Assembly (NCBI RefSeq): GCF_900115245.1
Contig: NZ_FOVT01000001.1
Location: 620,001 to 684,000 of the forward strand
Direction: 5' to 3'
Length of the DNA: 64,000 nt
DNA from: Mesorhizobium sp. NFR06
GTDB lineage: Bacteria > Pseudomonadota > Alphaproteobacteria > Rhizobiales > Rhizobiaceae
The notes below the pieces were generated by a model that had not been told where the DNA came from, did not search any database, and saw only the letters and a list, made by a program, of their open reading frames with translations. The first letter of the stretch is position 1. Each line of letters starts with the position of its first letter. Position numbers and translations under genes: made by a program. Shown piece by piece: positions 11,566-19,488 of this stretch.

Positions 11566-11781
11566 CAAATTTCTGTCCCCGTGTTTCTTCGCGGGCGGCA
11601 GGGCGCCCTTCTCGTTGGTTTCCTAACACACTCTGTTTGTGGCCGGAAACCGGCGTTTGCGCTTAACCCGTGCGCCTGCCCGGGTCAATGCGCGCTATTG
11701 ATCGCATTCGGACTACAGAATATATGTCGGCTGGTGTCCGGTCTTGGCTTTTGACGTCTTTTTGCCATTCCGGACCTGTTG

Positions 11782-12243
11782 ATGGGCTGGGCCATAAGCT
11801 TCGACGCGAAGATGGATTTGGGCTACCGGAAGGAAAATGTCGCTGTGGATAAGCGGGTTCGCGAAGCCGGCCTGAGGCCGACGCGTCAGCGCATTGCGCT
11901 GGCCGATCTGCTTTTCGCCAAGGGCGACCGCCACCTTTCGGCCGAGGAACTGCACGAAGAGGCGATTGCCGCCGGCGTGCCGGTGTCGCTGGCGACGGTC
12001 TACAACGCGCTCCACCAGTTCACCCAGGCCGGCCTGCTGCGTATCCTGGCCGTTGAAGGCTCGAAAACCTATTTCGACACCAACACCTCCGACCATCATC
12101 ATTTCTACGTCGAGGGCGAGAACCGGATTTTCGACATCGAGAGCGGGCCGGTAACCGTCTCCAACCTGCCGGCACCCCCGGAAGGCATGGAGATCGCCAA
12201 TGTCGACATCGTGGTGAGGCTGCGCCCCAAGCGCTGCGACTGA
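11782..12243 (+). CDS. irr: Iron response regulator Irr (Fur family)
   Basis: Irr is the heme-sensitive Fur-family regulator that controls iron uptake and heme genes in rhizobia. The product is about 153 residues from ATG 11782, or 143 from ATG 11812; both starts are plausible. The winged-helix part reads REAGLRPTRQRIALADLLF, then LATVYNALHQFTQAGLL. The histidine cluster SDHHHFYVEGENRIFDI matches the heme/metal site of Irr. The cysteine pairs of ordinary Fur proteins are absent; the only cysteine is in the tail RPKRCD. I see no N-terminal heme-regulatory Cys-Pro motif such as Bradyrhizobium Irr has. It is divergent from fabA, an arrangement I know from rhizobia. Confidence 0.88.
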   Translation: MGWAISFDAKMDLGYRKENVAVDKRVREAGLRPTRQRIALADLLFAKGDRHLSAEELHEEAIAAGVPVSLATVYNALHQFTQAGLLRILAVEGSKTYFDTNTSDHHHFYVEGENRIFDIESGPVTVSNLPAPPEGMEIANVDIVVRLRPKRCD

Positions 12244-12253
12244 CCCGCTCTCT

Positions 12254-12612
12254 ATGCGCCGCGTCGATCTGGCAGTCCGGTTGGAATGGGTCGCGGTTGC
12301 CCTGATGGCCGTCGTTTTCTACGCACTGGCTGGCCTGCCATGGTGGCTGTTTGCGCTGCTCATCCTGGCGCCCGACCTGGCGATGCTCGCTATCTTGCCG
12401 GGCCGCGCATCGGCGCGATTGCCTATAACGCCCTGCATATCCTGATCGCGCCGCTTGTTCTGGCGTTTGCCGGCCAGGTCCTTGGCAATTCGACCGTCAC
12501 CGCCGTGGCGCTGATCTGGATCGCCCACATCGCCATCGACCGCGCCCTGGGCTATGGCCTGAAATTGTCCACTGGCTTTCAGGACACGCATCTCGGCCGC
12601 ATCGGGCGCTAA
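12254..12612 (+). pseudogene. DUF4260 membrane protein gene with a single-base frameshift
   Basis: Two overlapping frames together give one DUF4260-like protein. The first frame (from ATG 12254) encodes RLEWVAVALMAVVFYALAG and LAPDLAML up to about 12388. The second frame, from about 12391 to the stop at 12610-12612, continues YLAGPRIGAIAYNALH and ends with IDRALGYGLKLSTGF and THLGRIG. The family reads PDLxMLGYLxGPRxGA at this point, and inserting one G near 12389 (CTCGCTAT to CTCGGCTAT) restores it exactly. The full protein would be about 119 residues with three or four hydrophobic helices. It is either a recent pseudogene or a sequencing error, because the downstream part still looks well conserved. 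Confidence 0.75.
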
Positions 12613-12657
12613 AAGGGCTACCGTCCGATACAGGCGGCCAGGTCGCCCATTGCTCCG

Positions 12658-13107
12658 CTAGGTACCGTCGCTCGACACCGGCATCGCGGAAACCGTCCGT
12701 AGCATTTGCTCCGTCGTGTCGGACAGTTCTTGCGCGAGACCAAAAAGCCGGGGATAGGGCGAGAACACCACAACCGGGTTCAAGGCGCGGACCGTCACGC
12801 CGGCCGCTTGTTCGCTGACCACGAATTTCAACGGCGCTTCGGGCACGGCGCCGGGATCGGTCAGCAACAGGCGCGCCATGTATCGGGGATGGAACCAAAG
12901 CAGTTGACGAAGCCGAATGGTGGTGATCCCGCCTTTCTCGAGCAAGGCCTGCGGATCGATCTCATGGATGATCCATAGTTCGGCGGCAGTGATGGCGTCG
13001 CGAAGCCGCTGCAGCGTTTCGTCGAAACCATGCCTGGATGGAACGACGATCTGGTGCCGCGGAACGGTCGCCGTCGAATTCGGATCGAGGGTCACGAGGT
13101 CAGTCAT
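12658..13107 (-). CDS. DUF302 domain protein
   Basis: The 149-residue protein contains a DUF302-like domain: VVPSRHGFDETLQRLRDAI, then AELWIIHEIDPQALLEKGG, then VSPYPRLFGLAQEL-type segments near the end. DUF302 folds as a small alpha/beta domain of unknown biochemical role. There is no signal peptide. The start codon (ATG, 13107) overlaps the end of the upstream gene by eight bases, so the two are surely co-translated. The partner is a carboxymuconolactone-decarboxylase-family protein, and both are divergent from a LysR regulator. A redox or small-molecule detoxification role is possible but not shown. Confidence 0.8.
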   Translation of the reverse strand: MTDLVTLDPNSTATVPRHQIVVPSRHGFDETLQRLRDAITAAELWIIHEIDPQALLEKGGITTIRLRQLLWFHPRYMARLLLTDPGAVPEAPLKFVVSEQAAGVTVRALNPVVVFSPYPRLFGLAQELSDTTEQMLRTVSAMPVSSDGT

Positions 13108-13639
13108 TGAGAAGCGCGGTCCGTGGAAAGTCGAGTTCTGGTTGGGCGAAGTGATTGAGGATGTTGGAATAGAGGTTGAGTGCCACATGCGCGATCACCT
13201 CCGCCAATTCCTCATCGTCGAGGCCCGCGGCCCTGGCGGCGCCGAGTGTCTGGTCGGTCACAGCTCCGCGGCTACGCGCCACATCCGCGGCCAGCGCCAA
13301 TGTGGCCGCCACTCTGGCATCGCTTGAATCGCCCCTGCGATTTAGCTGCAATTCCGTATCGGAGATGCCGATCTTGGATCCGCGAAATGCGTGGGCCGAG
13401 ACGCAGTATTCGCAATGGTTCACTTCAGCGGTTATCAGCGCGATCTGCTCTCGCAATGTCGAACTGAGACGGCCGCTCTGCAGCGATTCGCGAAATTGCA
13501 GATAGCCTTTGAGAGCGGCCGCAGAGTTGGCCAGGACTCGATAAAGGTTTGGCACGCGTCCAAGTTGCCGTCGCGTTTCCGCCAGAAGCTTGCCGGCTTC
13601 GGTGTCGGGATCTTCGTCCATTGGCGATAGGCGAGACAT
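13100..13639 (-). CDS. Carboxymuconolactone decarboxylase/AhpD-family protein
   Basis: The 179-residue all-helical protein has the AhpD-like active-site motif CEYCVSAHAF (Cys-x2-Cys with a histidine four residues on), preceded by LREQIALITAEVNHCEYC. This motif marks thiol-dependent peroxidase-like members of the carboxymuconolactone decarboxylase superfamily. The upstream part PDTEAGKLLAETRRQLGRVPNLYRVLANS is typical of the peroxidase-related subgroup. I chose ATG 13639 because AGGAG lies seven bases upstream. It is first in a two-gene unit with the DUF302 gene and is divergent from a LysR gene 114 bases away, which probably regulates it. Confidence 0.85.
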   Translation of the reverse strand: MSRLSPMDEDPDTEAGKLLAETRRQLGRVPNLYRVLANSAAALKGYLQFRESLQSGRLSSTLREQIALITAEVNHCEYCVSAHAFRGSKIGISDTELQLNRRGDSSDARVAATLALAADVARSRGAVTDQTLGAARAAGLDDEELAEVIAHVALNLYSNILNHFAQPELDFPRTALLND

Positions 13640-13720
13640 CTGATCTTTCTCCTTCCGGGTCGGCCGCAGGGCCAAGGTTGGTCGGGATCGATATGACTCG
13701 ACCAGAGGCATTTTGAAATG

Positions 13721-13741
13721 TCATAGTAGATGTTTCTATGA
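13721..13741. promoter_or_regulatory. Inverted repeat in the divergent CMD/LysR promoter region
   Basis: TCATAG and CTATGA form perfect 6-base arms around nine bases (TAGATGTTT), thirteen bases before the LysR start codon. LysR regulators commonly bind such AT-rich dyads (T-N11-A type) between divergent promoters. It is a good candidate for the site through which the LysR protein at 13754 controls itself and the CMD-DUF302 pair. Confidence 0.5.
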
Positions 13742-13753
13742 TATGAGTATGAA

Positions 13754-14608
13754 ATGAAGCATCTTGCCATCGAACAGCTTCGCAGCTTCGTGCTTGTCGC
13801 CGACTGCGAGAGCTTCACCACCGCGGCCGACCTTCTCGGGACCACCCAGTCGGCGATCAGCTTGCGGGTTCGCAAGCTCGAGCAGGCGATGGAGCGGCGC
13901 CTCCTGGCGCGAACACCGCGCGCGGTTTCGCTGACGCCCGAAGGGGCGCGGTTCCTCGCTTCGGCGCGACAGGTCCTGGATGTTCACGATCGGGCCGTGG
14001 CTACATTCGATGCCGGCACGCAAACCACCACGCTCCGGGCGGCCATCGGCGATCACGCTGCCGGCGCACTTCTGGGGTCGGCGTTTGGGCGTCTGAGCCG
14101 GGTCTTCCCGGAATTGCTGCTGGAAGTGTCGGTGGGTCTCTCAGCCGAAATGCAGGCCCGCTACGACGCAGGCAAGGCCGATTTCGCCATCGTGCGCATG
14201 GATATCAGCCGGCGCCAGGGCATCCCGCTCTACAGGGACCAGCTTGTCTGGTGTGCTAGATCGCCTGACGTCTGGCGGTCGGCTGCCGCGTTGCCGCTGT
14301 TGGCGTTGCCAGGATCCTGCGCTGTCCGACTGGCCGCGGAGCGCGCGCTCGATGGCAGCAATACCGCCTGGCGCCTTGCCTTTACCGGCGGTTCGGTGAC
14401 TGCGTTGCAATCGGCCGCCAGCGCGGGCCTGGGAGTGGCGGCAATCGGGCAGAGCCAGGTACCGGCCGACTGCGTGATACTGGACCGGTCGCATGGATTG
14501 CCGGATTTGCCTGCCAGCAGGATTACGCTTCTGACACGATTGAGCAACCCGCTGAGAGGCGCGATCGCGGCCGCCTTCGCGGCCGATGGCGAGCGGACGG
14601 CGACGTGA
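13754..14608 (+). CDS. LysR-family transcriptional regulator
   Basis: The 284-residue protein has the LysR winged helix-turn-helix at residues 1-65 (IEQLRSFVLVADCESFTTAADLLGTTQSAISLRVRKLEQAMERRLLAR). A periplasmic-binding-protein-like effector domain follows (about 85-280). The end SNPLRGAIAAAFAADGER is unremarkable. It is transcribed divergently from the CMD-DUF302 pair, the usual arrangement for a LysR protein and its targets. The inducer cannot be inferred. Confidence 0.9.
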   Translation: MKHLAIEQLRSFVLVADCESFTTAADLLGTTQSAISLRVRKLEQAMERRLLARTPRAVSLTPEGARFLASARQVLDVHDRAVATFDAGTQTTTLRAAIGDHAAGALLGSAFGRLSRVFPELLLEVSVGLSAEMQARYDAGKADFAIVRMDISRRQGIPLYRDQLVWCARSPDVWRSAAALPLLALPGSCAVRLAAERALDGSNTAWRLAFTGGSVTALQSAASAGLGVAAIGQSQVPADCVILDRSHGLPDLPASRITLLTRLSNPLRGAIAAAFAADGERTAT

Positions 14609-14709
14609 CGCGAATGACAACGCAGCAATCGCGCTTGATGAAGCGGAGACGCAAGCACCTTGTCGCCGTTCCCGTCTGATCCGGCGTCCTTCCGATCTTG
14701 ATAAGGTGG

Positions 14710-15267
14710 TCAGTTCTTGACCTTCTCGCCCGGATAGGCGCCCCACACCTGCGACTGGGCCATCCAGCCGGTATGGCCGTCGAAGGTCATTTCGCACCAT
14801 TGGCCGTCGCATTTCTTGATCGAGCCGATCACGCCCGGTTCGATGATGGCGACGACGCCGGCATCCTTGTCGGGCTCGTCGAGCAGGTTGATTCGTCCGC
14901 CCTTGCCGCGCTGCCACGGCGCGACGATCGCGGTGCGGCGGCCGGAGAGCAGCGACTGGTTGATCCAGCCTTCCGATCCGTCGGCATCGCGCACGCGGCG
15001 CCAGGTGTCGAATTCCTGGATGACTTCCATCGGCAGGCCGGCCTTCAGATACATCCAGTTGACCGAATAATTGGCGCCAGGGCCGACGCGCGAATTGACG
15101 CGCGCCGGCTTGAGACTGACGAAGCGCGGCAGTGGCAGGCCGCTTGGGCCAAGCGTTATGGTTTGTGCGGGCGCGGCCGCGCTCTGCGCCAACGCCTGCG
15201 GCGCGCAAAGCAGGGCGCCGAGGATGGCTGCGCTGAAGGCCGGGCGAAGCGACGCGAAACCAGACAA
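14710..15267 (-). CDS. Exported bacterial SH3-domain protein
   Basis: The 185-residue product has a signal peptide (AFSAAILGALLCAPQALAQS, cleavage after about residue 28). Two SH3-like segments follow: ARVNSRVGPGANYSVNWMYLKAGLP with WRRVRDADGSEGWI, then RINLLDEPDKDAGVVAIIEPGVIG with WCEMTFDGHTGWM. This is the common alphaproteobacterial protein of periplasmic SH3 type, probably binding cell-wall peptides; no enzyme motif is present. The start appears to be TTG at 15267, with AAGGA about eight bases upstream and no better ATG nearby. Confidence 0.82.
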   Translation of the reverse strand: MSGFASLRPAFSAAILGALLCAPQALAQSAAAPAQTITLGPSGLPLPRFVSLKPARVNSRVGPGANYSVNWMYLKAGLPMEVIQEFDTWRRVRDADGSEGWINQSLLSGRRTAIVAPWQRGKGGRINLLDEPDKDAGVVAIIEPGVIGSIKKCDGQWCEMTFDGHTGWMAQSQVWGAYPGEKVKN

Positions 15268-15437
15268 TTTCGTTCCTTTCGGCGCCGGTCCGACGGGATG
15301 AGCGCCCCTTTTTCTTTGTCTTCGGCGACACCGCTTGTTACAGGAGTGGGCTGATGCCGCGATCGGCTACAAGTTTTCGCCGGTCTTGGTTAAAGAGGTC
15401 TCAACGAGATCGGTTTCGAGGAAGCTTCGGGGATAAA

Positions 15438-16439
15438 ATGGCAGGCAAAAAACGGCCCCTCGTCGTCATCACGCGCAAGCTGCCCGATCCGGTCGAAACG
15501 CGCATGCGCGAGCTGTTCGACGCGCGGCTGAATGTCGAGGACCGGCCGATGACGCAGCCGGAGCTGGTCGCGGCGGTCAAGGAGGCCGATGTGCTAGTCC
15601 CCACCATCACCGACCATATCGATGCCGCGCTGATCGCCCAGGCCGGTGAAAACCTCAAGTTGATCGCGAATTTCGGCAACGGCGTCGACAAGATCGACGT
15701 CGCGGCGGCCGCCAAGAAAGGCATCACCGTCACCAACACGCCGAATGTGCTCACCGAAGACACGGCCGACATGACCATGGCGCTTATGCTCGCCGTGCCG
15801 CGGCGGCTGGCCGAGGGTGCCAATGTGCTGACCGGCGAGAGGAAGTGGGCCGGCTGGTCGCCGACCTGGATGCTCGGCCGGCGCATCTGGGGCAAACGTC
15901 TCGGCATCGTCGGCATGGGCCGCATCGGCACGGCCGTGGCCAGGCGGGCCAAGGCCTTCGGCCTGTCGATCCACTACCACAACCGGCACCGCGTGCTGCC
16001 GGCGGTCGAGGAGGAACTGGAGGCAACCTATTGGGAAAGCCTCGACCAGATGTTGGCCCGCATGGACATCATCTCGGTCAATTGCCCGTCGACGCCGGCG
16101 ACGTTTCATCTGCTGTCCGGTCGTCGCCTGGCGCTGATGCAGCCTTCGGCCTATATCGTCAACACCGCGCGCGGCGACATCATCGACGAGGAATCGCTGG
16201 TCAAGCTCATTCATGACGGCAAGATCGCCGGCGCCGGCCTCGACGTTTACGAACACGAGCCGGCGCTGAACAGCAAGCTGTTGAAGCTTGCCGCCAAGGG
16301 CAAGGTCGTGCTTTTGCCGCATATGGGCTCGGCCACGCTCGAAGGCCGCATCGACATGGGCGAGAAGGTGATCATCAACATCCGCGCCTTCTTCGACGGC
16401 CACCGGCCGCCGGACCGGGTTCTGCCGCTCAGGACCTGA
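15438..16439 (+). CDS. D-isomer-specific 2-hydroxyacid dehydrogenase (glyoxylate reductase-like)
   Basis: The 333-residue enzyme reduces 2-oxoacids such as glyoxylate or hydroxypyruvate, or oxidises the D-hydroxyacid, using NAD(P)H. The Rossmann motif is GKRLGIVGMGRIGTAVARR. The catalytic residues appear in order: Arg in VNTARGDIIDE, Glu in DVYEHEPAL, and His in LLPHMGSAT. After the dinucleotide fold, the sequence IHYHNRHRV places Asn and Arg residues where NADP-preferring members bind phosphate, so NADPH use is likely. I chose ATG 15438 (MAGKKRPLVV) because GGGGAT precedes it and the 28 upstream residues are not family-like. It stands alone. Confidence 0.88.
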   Translation: MAGKKRPLVVITRKLPDPVETRMRELFDARLNVEDRPMTQPELVAAVKEADVLVPTITDHIDAALIAQAGENLKLIANFGNGVDKIDVAAAAKKGITVTNTPNVLTEDTADMTMALMLAVPRRLAEGANVLTGERKWAGWSPTWMLGRRIWGKRLGIVGMGRIGTAVARRAKAFGLSIHYHNRHRVLPAVEEELEATYWESLDQMLARMDIISVNCPSTPATFHLLSGRRLALMQPSAYIVNTARGDIIDEESLVKLIHDGKIAGAGLDVYEHEPALNSKLLKLAAKGKVVLLPHMGSATLEGRIDMGEKVIINIRAFFDGHRPPDRVLPLRT

Positions 16440-16445
16440 AAAGCC

Positions 16446-16859
16446 TTAAACGGCCACGGTAACGGCGCCGTTTGCGGCGACCGTTACACTGGTTCCGCGG
16501 TAGGTATCGAACGCGCCGCGCTCGAGCCGCACGGCCATCGGCGTTTCCCAGCCCATTTCCCGCGCGGCGATCAAGCCGAGCAGAAGGATGGCGTCCGGCT
16601 CATGCAGCACCAGCGCCGCCGGCGCCCGCCCGTTATGGACGAGCTCCATCAGCACCGCCGAAGCGGAGGACGAGCCGATCGTGCCCGGCAGGAACAGCAC
16701 CCGGCCGGCAACGACTTCGCCATGCTGCGGGTGGCGGACATCGGCGATACGTCCGGTCTTGGGGTCGACGCCGCCCCAGAAGCTGATCGGCGCCGTCAGC
16801 ACCAGCGCCTCGCCTTCGCCTGCCTTGCCCGGCACCAGGATTTCGGCTGCTCCGCTCAT
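16446..16859 (-). CDS. Aconitase X swivel-domain subunit (DUF126)
   Basis: The 137-residue protein is the small swivel domain of two-subunit aconitase X. It shows the diagnostic run ISFWGGVDPKTGRIADVRHPQHGE and the substrate-loop motif LPGTIGSSSASAVLMEL. Its start overlaps the catalytic subunit's stop by four bases (ATGA). In Agrobacterium and related bacteria such pairs dehydrate cis-3-hydroxy-L-proline to 1-pyrroline-2-carboxylate. That substrate is likely here but is inferred from family only. Confidence 0.85.
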   Translation of the reverse strand: MSGAAEILVPGKAGEGEALVLTAPISFWGGVDPKTGRIADVRHPQHGEVVAGRVLFLPGTIGSSSASAVLMELVHNGRAPAALVLHEPDAILLLGLIAAREMGWETPMAVRLERGAFDTYRGTSVTVAANGAVTVAV

Positions 16860-18109
16860 GCGGCAATATCCGCGAAGACCGGCCTGCCGAGGACCGCGCT
16901 TTCGACGCAGTCGGCGAGCGAGGCGTAGAGCACCGCATAGCCTGTGTTGCCGGGCGCGTAATGCGCGAACTTGCCGGAATTGGTCATCAGCACGCCGCCA
17001 GCCAGATCCGGCATGATCGGCGTCACCACCACACAGGTATCGGCGACGATGACGACGCCACTGGCCTCGAGCTTTTTGCGACGGCCGTCCTGCTCCAGCA
17101 GCGCAAGCGCGTGCCGGCCGGTGCAGGCATAGATCGGGACAGCGAGCATTCGTCCGGCAATCAGCCGCTCCAGGCTGTCGAACTCGGCGTTAGACAGATG
17201 CGGGCTGCCGATCGCCACCGCGTTGATGGCGTTGGCGGTACCGGCGGTCGACAGGCCGGCCCGCGCCTTCGCCACCATCTGAGGCGTCACGCGGATCACC
17301 GCCTCCGGTTCCGGTCCGGCCAGGATGGTTTCGATGTCGGGGGCCTCGGGCGTCACGCCGGCAATGTGGAACAGACCGACGGCGCCGGACGATGCCGCCG
17401 CCGCGCCGAATGCCTTCAGCGCGTCCTCGCCGGGACGGCCGGCCACGCCGGTGACGACACCGATCGCGTTGCCCACCTCGCGGCCATACAGGCTGCCAAG
17501 GACAGGCCAGGCGATCTCCGAGGCAAGGAAGGAAGGCGACAGGCCCGAGACATCGAAAATGAGCCGCGCCCGGCGGTTCTCAGGCCTGTGCAGGCCGTAA
17601 TCCGGCGCGCGACCGGTTATGGCGCAGGCAATGTCCAGAAAATCGCCATAGCGGTTGGTGCGCGCGCCCAGCACCGAATTGCAGAAGACGACCGCGTTGG
17701 ACTCGCCCCAGGCGACGTCGCTGCCGAGCGCGGGCCTGTGTCCGGCCTGATAGGGCGCGCAGGTCCAGCTCTGTTCGCAGCCGAGCTTGCGATAGGCCTC
17801 CATCATCCGCCGTGCCATGCCGCGCTGCGGCTCCTCAAGACGGATGCGCGAGCAGCCCATCAGGTCGAGCGCTCCGACATTGAGCGTCGAGCGCACCGCG
17901 ACGCTTGCGCCGCTCTCGACCAGTCGTTCGGCTAACAAGGTGCCGGAATCACCGTGATAGAGCGCCCCGTCGATATGCGCGGACGCGATCGGGATGAGCC
18001 GTGGCGCGCCGAGTAGGCGGGCGCTTTCGGCGACGATGCGCATTGCCATGCCCGCGCCATCCCGGCCGGCGGCGATCGCCTGTTCCCGCGGGCTGAGCAC
18101 AAGGCTCAA
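16856..18109 (-). CDS. Aconitase X catalytic subunit (DUF521), probable cis-3-hydroxy-L-proline dehydratase
   Basis: The 417-residue large subunit carries the aconitase-X metal-site cysteines, including C117 (SWTCAPYQ), C143 (AVVFCNSVLGARTN) and one in VADTCVVVTPI near the C-terminus. The motif AWGESNAVVFCNSVLGARTNRYGDF is highly characteristic. Family knowledge places an iron-sulfur or mononuclear iron centre here and a dehydratase reaction on cis-3-hydroxy-L-proline. The gene overlaps the GNAT gene upstream and the swivel subunit downstream by four bases each, so it is part of a tight operon. No proline racemase, transporter or ketimine reductase lies beside it. Confidence 0.85.
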   Translation of the reverse strand: MSLVLSPREQAIAAGRDGAGMAMRIVAESARLLGAPRLIPIASAHIDGALYHGDSGTLLAERLVESGASVAVRSTLNVGALDLMGCSRIRLEEPQRGMARRMMEAYRKLGCEQSWTCAPYQAGHRPALGSDVAWGESNAVVFCNSVLGARTNRYGDFLDIACAITGRAPDYGLHRPENRRARLIFDVSGLSPSFLASEIAWPVLGSLYGREVGNAIGVVTGVAGRPGEDALKAFGAAAASSGAVGLFHIAGVTPEAPDIETILAGPEPEAVIRVTPQMVAKARAGLSTAGTANAINAVAIGSPHLSNAEFDSLERLIAGRMLAVPIYACTGRHALALLEQDGRRKKLEASGVVIVADTCVVVTPIMPDLAGGVLMTNSGKFAHYAPGNTGYAVLYASLADCVESAVLGRPVFADIAA

Positions 18110-18594
18110 GACAGCACCTTGCGCATGGTGATGGAGGTTGGCTTGTCATAGCCCTCATGCGCCGTGCGCCCGGTCTCGCGAAAGCCGAGCCGGGCGAAGG
18201 CCGCGTGGTTTGCGGTCAGTTCGATACGGGTCTGAAGCTCGATTGCTTCCTTGCCGCATTCGCGGGCAAGATCCTCGACCGCTCGCATCAGCCGGGCTCC
18301 GATGCCTTGGCCCTGGAGCCGTGGCTCGACCGCGAGCTTGCCGACATAGACATCCCGCATCCGTTCCAGCGCAAAGACGCAACCGACGATGCGCCCGTTC
18401 TCGACAGCCAGAAATCCGGTCTCTCGCTTCGCCTTCTCGCCAAGGCCGTCGGTTGTCAAAAGATGCGCCGATGACGGCGGGTCGATGATGCCGTCCATAT
18501 AGGCAAAGGCGCGGCGGATCAGCACCAGCAAGTCGTCCCATCGGGCGAAATCCGGAGGAAGGCCGACTATGGAGATGCCGACGGTCTGGTCCAT
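18106..18594 (-). CDS. GNAT-family N-acetyltransferase
   Basis: The 162-residue protein shows the GNAT fold. The acetyl-CoA pyrophosphate loop is VEPRLQGQGIGARLMRAVEDLAREC (Q/R-x-x-G-x-G/A at about residues 92-97). It is preceded by FLAVENGRIVGCVFALE and followed by ELQTRIELTANHAAFARLGFRETGRT. The acceptor substrate is unknown. It sits four bases after the ThiF-like gene and overlaps the aconitase X large subunit by four bases, so it is co-transcribed with both. Confidence 0.85.
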   Translation of the reverse strand: MDQTVGISIVGLPPDFARWDDLLVLIRRAFAYMDGIIDPPSSAHLLTTDGLGEKAKRETGFLAVENGRIVGCVFALERMRDVYVGKLAVEPRLQGQGIGARLMRAVEDLARECGKEAIELQTRIELTANHAAFARLGFRETGRTAHEGYDKPTSITMRKVLS

Positions 18595-18598
18595 GCGC

Positions 18599-19354
18599 TC
18601 AGACGGCCTTGTAGCGGATGGTGTCGAAACGGGCGGCTAGCCCATCATAGAGCAGCAGCCGGCCGATCAGCGGCTCGCCTATGCCGGTGATCAGCTTGAT
18701 CGCTTCCATCGCCTCCAGTGTGCCGATGACGCCGGTCAGCGCGCCGATGATGCCGGCAACCGCGCAGGATGGCACCAGTCCTTCGGGCGGCGCTTCCGGG
18801 AAGAGGTCGCGATAGCTCGGATTGCGGTTGCCGTCGGCGTTCGTTTCGAACGGCTTCAGCACCGTCACCGAGCCGTCGAAGCGACCGACGGCCGCGGTGA
18901 CGAGGGGTTTCATTTCACTGGCGCAGGCATCGGCGACCGCGTAGCGCGTCTCGAAATTATCGGAGCCGTCGACGACGACATCGTAGCCGGCGACGAGGGC
19001 AGGGGCGTTCTCCGCAGTCAGCCTCAGGCGATGCGATTCCACCGTGACGTTGGGATTGATGCGCATGATCGCCGCCGCGGCGCTGTCGGTCTTGGCCATG
19101 CCGATTGTGTCGCCACCATGGATGACCTGCCGCTGCAGGTTGGACAGGGAGACGGTGTCGTCATCGATGATACCCAGCGTGCCGACGCCGGCCGCGGCCA
19201 GATATTCCAGCACCGGGGCGCCGAGCCCGCCAGCGCCGATCACCAGCACCCGCGCCCGTTTCAGCTTCTGCTGGCCCGGGCCGCCGATCTCGGGCAGCAC
19301 GATGTGGCGGGCATAGCGTTCGAGCTCTTCGTCGGTGAGGGCGGCTTCGGTCAT
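18599..19354 (-). CDS. moeB: ThiF/MoeB/HesA-family adenylyltransferase
   Basis: These enzymes adenylate the C-terminus of a small sulfur-carrier protein (MoaD or ThiS). The 251-residue product has LTDEELERYARHIVLPEIGGPGQQKL, the nucleotide loop VLVIGAGGLGAPVLEYLAAAGVG, and the catalytic-aspartate region VVVDGSDNFETRY. The first zinc-binding pair of E. coli MoeB (CYRCL) is replaced by SYRDLFPEAPP, and the chain ends (DTIRYKAV) before the second CxxC, so it should not bind zinc. The conserved cysteine in VPSCAVAGI remains. I chose ATG 19354 because the homology starts there. The assignment to MoeB rather than ThiF is by resemblance only; no moaD or thiS is adjacent. Confidence 0.8.
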   Translation of the reverse strand: MTEAALTDEELERYARHIVLPEIGGPGQQKLKRARVLVIGAGGLGAPVLEYLAAAGVGTLGIIDDDTVSLSNLQRQVIHGGDTIGMAKTDSAAAAIMRINPNVTVESHRLRLTAENAPALVAGYDVVVDGSDNFETRYAVADACASEMKPLVTAAVGRFDGSVTVLKPFETNADGNRNPSYRDLFPEAPPEGLVPSCAVAGIIGALTGVIGTLEAMEAIKLITGIGEPLIGRLLLYDGLAARFDTIRYKAV

Positions 19355-19393
19355 GGCCGGACCATATAGCGGGCGGAAAACCTTGTCATGTAC

Positions 19394-19468
19394 GGGCAAG
19401 GCAAAGCCTTGTCCCGCAGGGCAAGCACAGGCAAGGCGAAGCCTTGTCCCGCAGGGCAGGCGCCGACA
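19394..19468. repeat. Two tandem GCAAGGC-type palindromic repeats
   Basis: Two units of about 37 bases share GGCAAGGCRAAGCCTTGTCC and GCAGGGCA. Each unit contains the small inverted repeat CAAGGC-(A/G)AA-GCCTTG. They fill most of the 134-base gap between recF and the ThiF-like gene. The units differ at a few positions only, which suggests recent duplication. Confidence 0.55.
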
Positions 19469-19488
19469 GCCGCTGGGTTCTTCGAGAA

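Noticed and set aside
11844..11852. A perfect DnaA box (TGTGGATAA)
   Set aside because: It is a single site inside the irr coding sequence, far from dnaA and with no cluster around it; chance is the simpler reading.
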